Shown: piece by piece, positions 59,620 through 64,000 of the stretch
Layout of the letters: each line of letters opens with the position of its first letter
Numbering within the stretch: the stretch's first letter is position 1
NCBI RefSeq assembly: GCF_001411555.2
Contig: NC_049901.1
Coordinates: forward strand, 38,782,964 to 38,846,963
Reading direction: 5' to 3'
Source: Juglans regia
Lineage: Eukaryota; Streptophyta; Magnoliopsida; Fagales; Juglandaceae
DNA length: 64,000 nt
Program-made: the position numbers and the translations under genes
The notes under the pieces: generated by a model
The model's input: the letters and a program-made list of their open reading frames with translations, nothing else
Database searches by the model: none
Told to the model about the DNA's origin: nothing

Positions 59620-62600
59620 ATGAAAATGCTAAGCTAGAATTGCCAAGGGCTTGGGAACCCTTAGACAATTCAAGACCTTTACCGTATGGTGAAGGAGAAG
59701 AGGCCCAACATAGTTTTCTTAATGGAAACAAAGATGAATAATAATAAAAGTGAAAAAATGAAAAAAAGACTAAAGTGTGAGGGGTTCTTTGTTGTGGAAC
59801 CAGTTGGAAGGAATGGTGGTTTAATTATGTTCTGGGATCATACGGTGATAGCTGAGGTGGCTAATTATTCTCAAAGACACATTAGCTTATGGATTACCAA
59901 TGAAGGAGGGCTGAACAAGTGGTTATTGACAGGGTATTATAGAGAACCTGATGCTAGTAAGAGAGCTACTTCTTGGAGATTTTTCTCCTCCCTCAAACTT
60001 GATATGAATATTGGGTGGGGGGTTATTGGTGATTTCAATGAAGTGACTTCTCAGGATGAAAAAAAGTGGTGAAAGACAGAGGCAAGAAAGTCAAATGGCA
60101 GCATTCAGAAGTGCTTTGGAGGAAAGGGACTTTATGATATGGGTTGAAGAGGAGACAAATACACTTGGAGCAATAAACATGAATATGAGACTTTCACCAA
60201 AGAAAGGCTCGATAGGACTGTTGTGAATGTGAAATGGAAAAATCTGTTTCAAGAGGGTTGGGTGGATGTAATGGCAGCCAAATGTTCTAATCATAGGCCA
60301 TTATTATGGTTTATGAACCAGGTGGTTGGTAGGGAGAGGAGCAAGAAGAGAATATTTCGATATGAAGCTAGTTGGGGTCTTGAGGAGGAGTGTTCTAAGG
60401 TATTGAGTAGGATATGGGGTAGAGGAGAGATAAGGGAAGAGGAGGAACCAATGATGCTTTCCAAACTCGAAATCAGTAAACAAGCTCTAACTAGCTAGAG
60501 TAAACAGATGGGAGCAGGGGTGGGAATGGAGTTAGAAGAAAAAACAAAGGTGTTGAGGAGGTTACAAAAGAGGGAATGCAGTAGTAATGTAGAAGATATT
60601 AAAACAATTCAAAGGAGGTGGAGAGGCTATTGGAAAGGGATGATTTAAGGTGGAGGCAGAGAGCTAAACAAAATTGGTATCAGCTTGGGTACAAGAATAC
60701 AAAATTTTTCCATAGTTGTGCAAACTAGAGAAGAGCCAAGAATAAGATCAGTGAAATCAGTGATGAAAATGGTAGAAGCTGGTCCAGAAAAGAAGATGTA
60801 GAAGCAACCTTTAATGATTATTTTGGGAAATTATTTACTTCATCCAGTCCTAGTCAAGCAAAAATAGGAAATTGCCAATTGAAGATGGAACCTCGAGTTA
60901 GTGCTCAAATGAATGAAGGGCTGGAAAATGATTTTACTAGAGCAGAGATTGAAGAAGCTATAAACCAAATGGCCCCTTTAAAGTCTCCTGGACTAGATGG
61001 ATTCGGAGCATGCTTTTATCAGAAACACTGGCACATAATTGGAGAAGAAGTCAGCACTGATGTGCTCTCTTGGCTGAATGATAATCCTTTTGACCCTTCT
61101 TTAAACCATACTTTAATAGCTCTAATTCCTAAAGTTAAGAGCCCCAGTAAAGTCAGTGAGTATAGGCCCATTAGCTTATGCAATGTGGCTTATAAGATCG
61201 TGTCTAAGGTGTTGGCAAATAGGATGAAGAAATTTCTGGACCTCATAATATCTCCCAACCAAAGTGCTTTATTCCGGGGAGATTAATAACCGATAACATA
61301 ATGGTTGCCTATGAACTTTTGCACTCTATGAAGGCTAGAAAGAAGGGCAAGATTGGTTCCATGGCTATTAAATTGGACATGTCAAAGGCTTATGATAGAA
61401 CAGAGTGGCAATTTCTTGAATCTGTCATGGGTAGAATGGTGTTCTGTGATAGGTGGATCCATTTGATTATGAAGTGTGTTCAGACTGTTTCTTACTCAGT
61501 ATTGGTGAATGGACATCCTGGTCCTACTTTTTAACCTTCTAGAGGATTGAGATAAGGAGATCCACTATCTCCTTATCTTTTTATCCTCTGTGCAGAAGGC
61601 TTATCCACTCTTCTCAACTTTTCTAATTCGCAAGGGGATACAAGGGGGGTTAATGTGGCACGAGAAGGTTGTAGAGTAAATCATTTGCTTTTCACAGACG
61701 ATTGTGTTTTATTTGGAATGGCCAAAGTTGAGGAATGGTAGAAAATTCAAGCCATGCTGCAGGTGTATGAGATAGCCTCTGGCCAGGTGCTTAACAAAGA
61801 TAAGTCTGCAATTTATTTTAGTTCAAATACAAACCTACTTGACAAGAGGCTGATAGGAGAAGCTGGTGGGGCAGTGATGGTAAGGACTTATGAGAAGTAC
61901 TTGGAGTTGCCTCCTGTTATTGGCAGGTCTAAATATCACACATTCAAAGGCATAAAGGAAAGGGTTTGGAGAAAAATCACAAATTGGAAAAACACCTTTC
62001 TGTCAACTGCAGGAAAGGAGGTGTTAATTAAGGTCATACTTCAAGCAGTCCCAACTTATACTATGAGTGTCTTTTTGCTCCCAAAAATACTTTTTCATGA
62101 GCTTAATAGTATGTTTGCCAAATTCTGGTGGTGTAATCAGAAAACCAGAAAAGGGGTACATTGGAGCAGTTGGGACAACAAAAACAAAAAGGTGGGCTTG
62201 GGTTTAGGAATGTGGAGTGTTTCAACTTAGCATTACTTGCCAAGCAAGGATGGAGATTTCTGAATAACCCTTCTAGTCTAGTGGCTCAGATTTACAAGCA
62301 GAAATATTTTAGAGACTCATCCTTCCTGAGTGCCAAGCTAGGTAGCAGACCTTCACTAATCTGGAAAAGTGTTTGGCAGGCATCTGATCTGATCAAGGAA
62401 GATTTGAGGTGGAGGGTGGGGAATGGAAGAAGTATTAAAATATGGGGGGACAAATGGTTAACAACTCCTTCATCCTTTAGAGTTCAGTCCCTAGTTTCGA
62501 GATTGCTTAAGGAGGCAAAGGTTGAGGAACTGATTGTGCAAGAGGATAGGGTATGGAATGAAGCCTTAATCAGAGACTTATTTGGTGAGGATGAGGTGAA

Positions 62601-63755
62601 TCAGATTCTTAGTTTACCTTTGAGTAAGATGGATTCTGAAGACAAATTGGTATGGGGCCCTTCTCAAAAAGGCCAATTCTCAGTTAGAAGTGCTTATTAT
62701 CTTGAACTGGAAAGGAAGAGAAGTATTAAAGGGGAATCTTCTAATGAGAAGGAAGATGACCAAATATGGGTTAAGATATGGCAATTGGATGTACCAAGCA
62801 AAGTCAAACAGTTTTTATGAAGAGCTGGGAATAAATTTCTGGCCACTAGATCTAATTTGTTGACCAAGAAACTGGTAGAGAATGATGTATGCCCAATTTG
62901 TAAGGAGCAAAAGGAATCTATTATGCACGTGTTGTGGCAGTGTGCTGCTACTAATGATGTCAAGTTTGAGACTTGCTCTAAAATCCAAAAGTGGAATACT
63001 AGTGAGGGCAACCTGCTGGAACTGATAGAGAAGCTGATGCAGAAATTAGCTAAAGAGGAAATGGAGGAGGTGGTTTTGATTATGTGGAACATATGGATAA
63101 GAAGAAACCAGTTTGTTTTTGAAAACAAATTTATATCTCTTAGTCAGGTTATCAATGCAACAAGGAAGCAGATTAGAGATTTTAAAATGGCTCAACCAGA
63201 GATAGAAAAGAACTTTCATAGCAGCAATATAGGGAGACAAACGAGATGGAAGAAACCTAACAGAGGTCAGGTGAAAGTAAACTGGGATGTAGCCATTGAT
63301 AAAAAAAAAGAAAAAAATGGGAATTTGTGTAGTCATGAGGGATGAAATGGGGGAAGCACTAACGGCCTACTGCGATCAAAAGAAATATGTGCAACACTCT
63401 TGCAACAGCAAGATGTATGGCACTTTGGAAAGCTATAGAGATCAGCAGGGATCTTGGTTTTTTCAAAGTCTTGTTCGAGGGTGAGGCACAAAATATTGTG
63501 AAAGCAATTAATGAAGACAACACTGACTATCCTATCTATGTGAGTATAATTCAAGATGCCAAGAAGATATTACAACAGCAGCAAGGATGGAAGGTGCAGT
63601 ATGTTCATAGGACATCAAATGAAGTGGCTCATAAATTAGCAAAGAAAGCTTTATGTTTGGAATCAGAACTTATTTGGATGGAAGATATGCCAACTTTTAT
63701 TTCTGATAGTCTAGACAAGGACAAGCAATGTATTGATGACATTATTCAAAGTTAA
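59620..63755 (+). pseudogene. LINE ORF2 (endonuclease, reverse transcriptase, zf-RVT, RNase H), broken
   Basis: ATG 59620 starts MKMLS, then TAG where tryptophan of the WNCRG motif should be, then NCQGLGNP. Endonuclease residues follow (VFLMETKMNNNKSEKM, GGLIMFWDHTVI, GVIGDFNEV, RLDRTVVNVKWKNLF, and SNH in place of SDH). Reverse transcriptase: KSPGLDGFGACFYQKHW, EYRPISLCNVAYKIVSKVL, AIKLDMSKAYDRTEW, LLFTDDCVLFG. The zf-RVT motif NDVCPICKEQKESIMHVLW is near 62890. RNase H: VKVNWDVAIDKKK, then after a frameshift near 63310 IVKAINED and TSNEVAHKLAKKAL to TAA 63753-63755. It is a sister of the 38.4-43.7 kb element by motif wording. Confidence 0.9.
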
Positions 63756-63804
63756 TACACAGATATATGATTCTTGATTCAAAAACAAAAACACAAAACA
63801 ACAA

Positions 63805-64000
63805 GATCACCTGTGAAGACAAAACATGAAGAATCTCTTGTACTTTTCTCAACAAAGATGAACCATGAAGATAAAGAAGATGATGAAATGGAAAAGATGA
63901 CAACGAAGAAGAAATAATAGGTAAGGAGATTCGGGGAGATCAAAGACAAAAAGAGAGGGAGATGAAAAAAAAATAGAGAGGGATATGAGAAGAAGAAAGT
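63805..64000. other. Purine-rich flank after the third LINE
   Basis: AAGA/GAGA-rich sequence with no gene recognised. It continues past the window edge. Confidence 0.5.

Larger units (their letters stand above)
58224..63788 (+). mobile_element. Full-length L1-type LINE
   Basis: The 16-bp perfect duplication AAACACAAAACAACAA lies at 58208-58223 and 63789-63804. An A-rich tail (CAAAAACAAAA, about 63779-63788) precedes the right copy. About 5.6 kb with ORF1 then ORF2 on the plus strand. The reverse transcriptase keeps FTDD but the endonuclease SDH reads SNH, and both ORFs have stops. Confidence 0.85.

Noticed and set aside
1..64000. tRNA, rRNA or snRNA genes
   Set aside because: None recognised by eye on either strand. 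Primer-binding sites resembling tRNA-Met ends belong to retroelements. A tRNAscan-SE and Infernal run would be needed to exclude small RNAs.

Overview
This is eukaryotic nuclear DNA from a flowering plant, almost certainly a eudicot. Genes have GT-AG introns, coding exons are scattered in AT-rich DNA, and the transposons are plant types: L1-type LINEs with DUF4283/zinc-knuckle ORF1 proteins, a Ty3/gypsy chromovirus, Copia remnants, hAT elements, FAR1/MULE-like transposase and Tourist-like MITEs. A MITE carrying runs of GAGATGAGATGAG resembles repeats I associate with Fagales trees (walnut, oak relatives), but that placement is only a hint. There is no operon, phage, plasmid or CRISPR content.

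Layout. 1-5.6 kb: a minus-strand sugar transporter gene of the SGB1/plastidic glucose transporter 2 clade. Nine coding exons are readable and the 3' end lies outside the window. A non-autonomous hAT-like element sits in its first coding intron and a gutted Copia element in its probable 5'-UTR intron. 5.6-9.2 kb: non-coding, including a strongly G-poor telobox-rich tract. 9.28-10.6 kb: a decayed saposin-like (MSAP family) gene. 10.6-15.3 kb: AT-rich or simple-repeat DNA, including a 144-bp tandem repeat. 15.7-16.2 kb: a small GRF zinc-finger gene. 16.9-19.6 kb: a broken FAR1-like gene on the minus strand.

22.97-34.12 kb: a full-length LINE (minus strand, perfect 15-bp target-site duplication) interrupted at the start of its ORF2 by a Ty3/gypsy chromovirus (26,996-32,241, perfect 5-bp duplication). 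35.9-37.75 kb: a decayed hAT transposase. 38.39-43.73 kb: a second full-length LINE (plus strand, 14-bp duplication). 44.58-45.74 kb: a Copia-type LTR with primer-binding site and a TRIM-like pair of short LTRs. 46.07-49.74 kb: a structurally complete but stop-damaged hAT transposon with an 8-bp duplication. 50.5-51.35 kb: a probable internally deleted retroposon. 51.68-56.98 kb: an intact plus-strand gene for an arginine/glycine-rich RanBP2-type zinc-finger protein, with a suspicious near-identical duplication in its second intron. 57.9-58.1 kb: a Tourist-like MITE. 58.22-63.79 kb: a third full-length LINE (plus strand, 16-bp duplication).

Overall, two recognisable host genes (sugar transporter and RanBP2 zinc-finger protein) and one small GRF gene lie in a transposon nest. 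Delimited elements alone cover roughly 27 kb. The transposon proteins all carry stops, frameshifts or lost catalytic residues, so none looks autonomous now. I found no undescribed multi-gene system. The most informative structures are the nested, duplication-bounded insertions, the possible splice-donor lesion in the transporter, and the probable assembly artefact in the RanBP2-gene intron.
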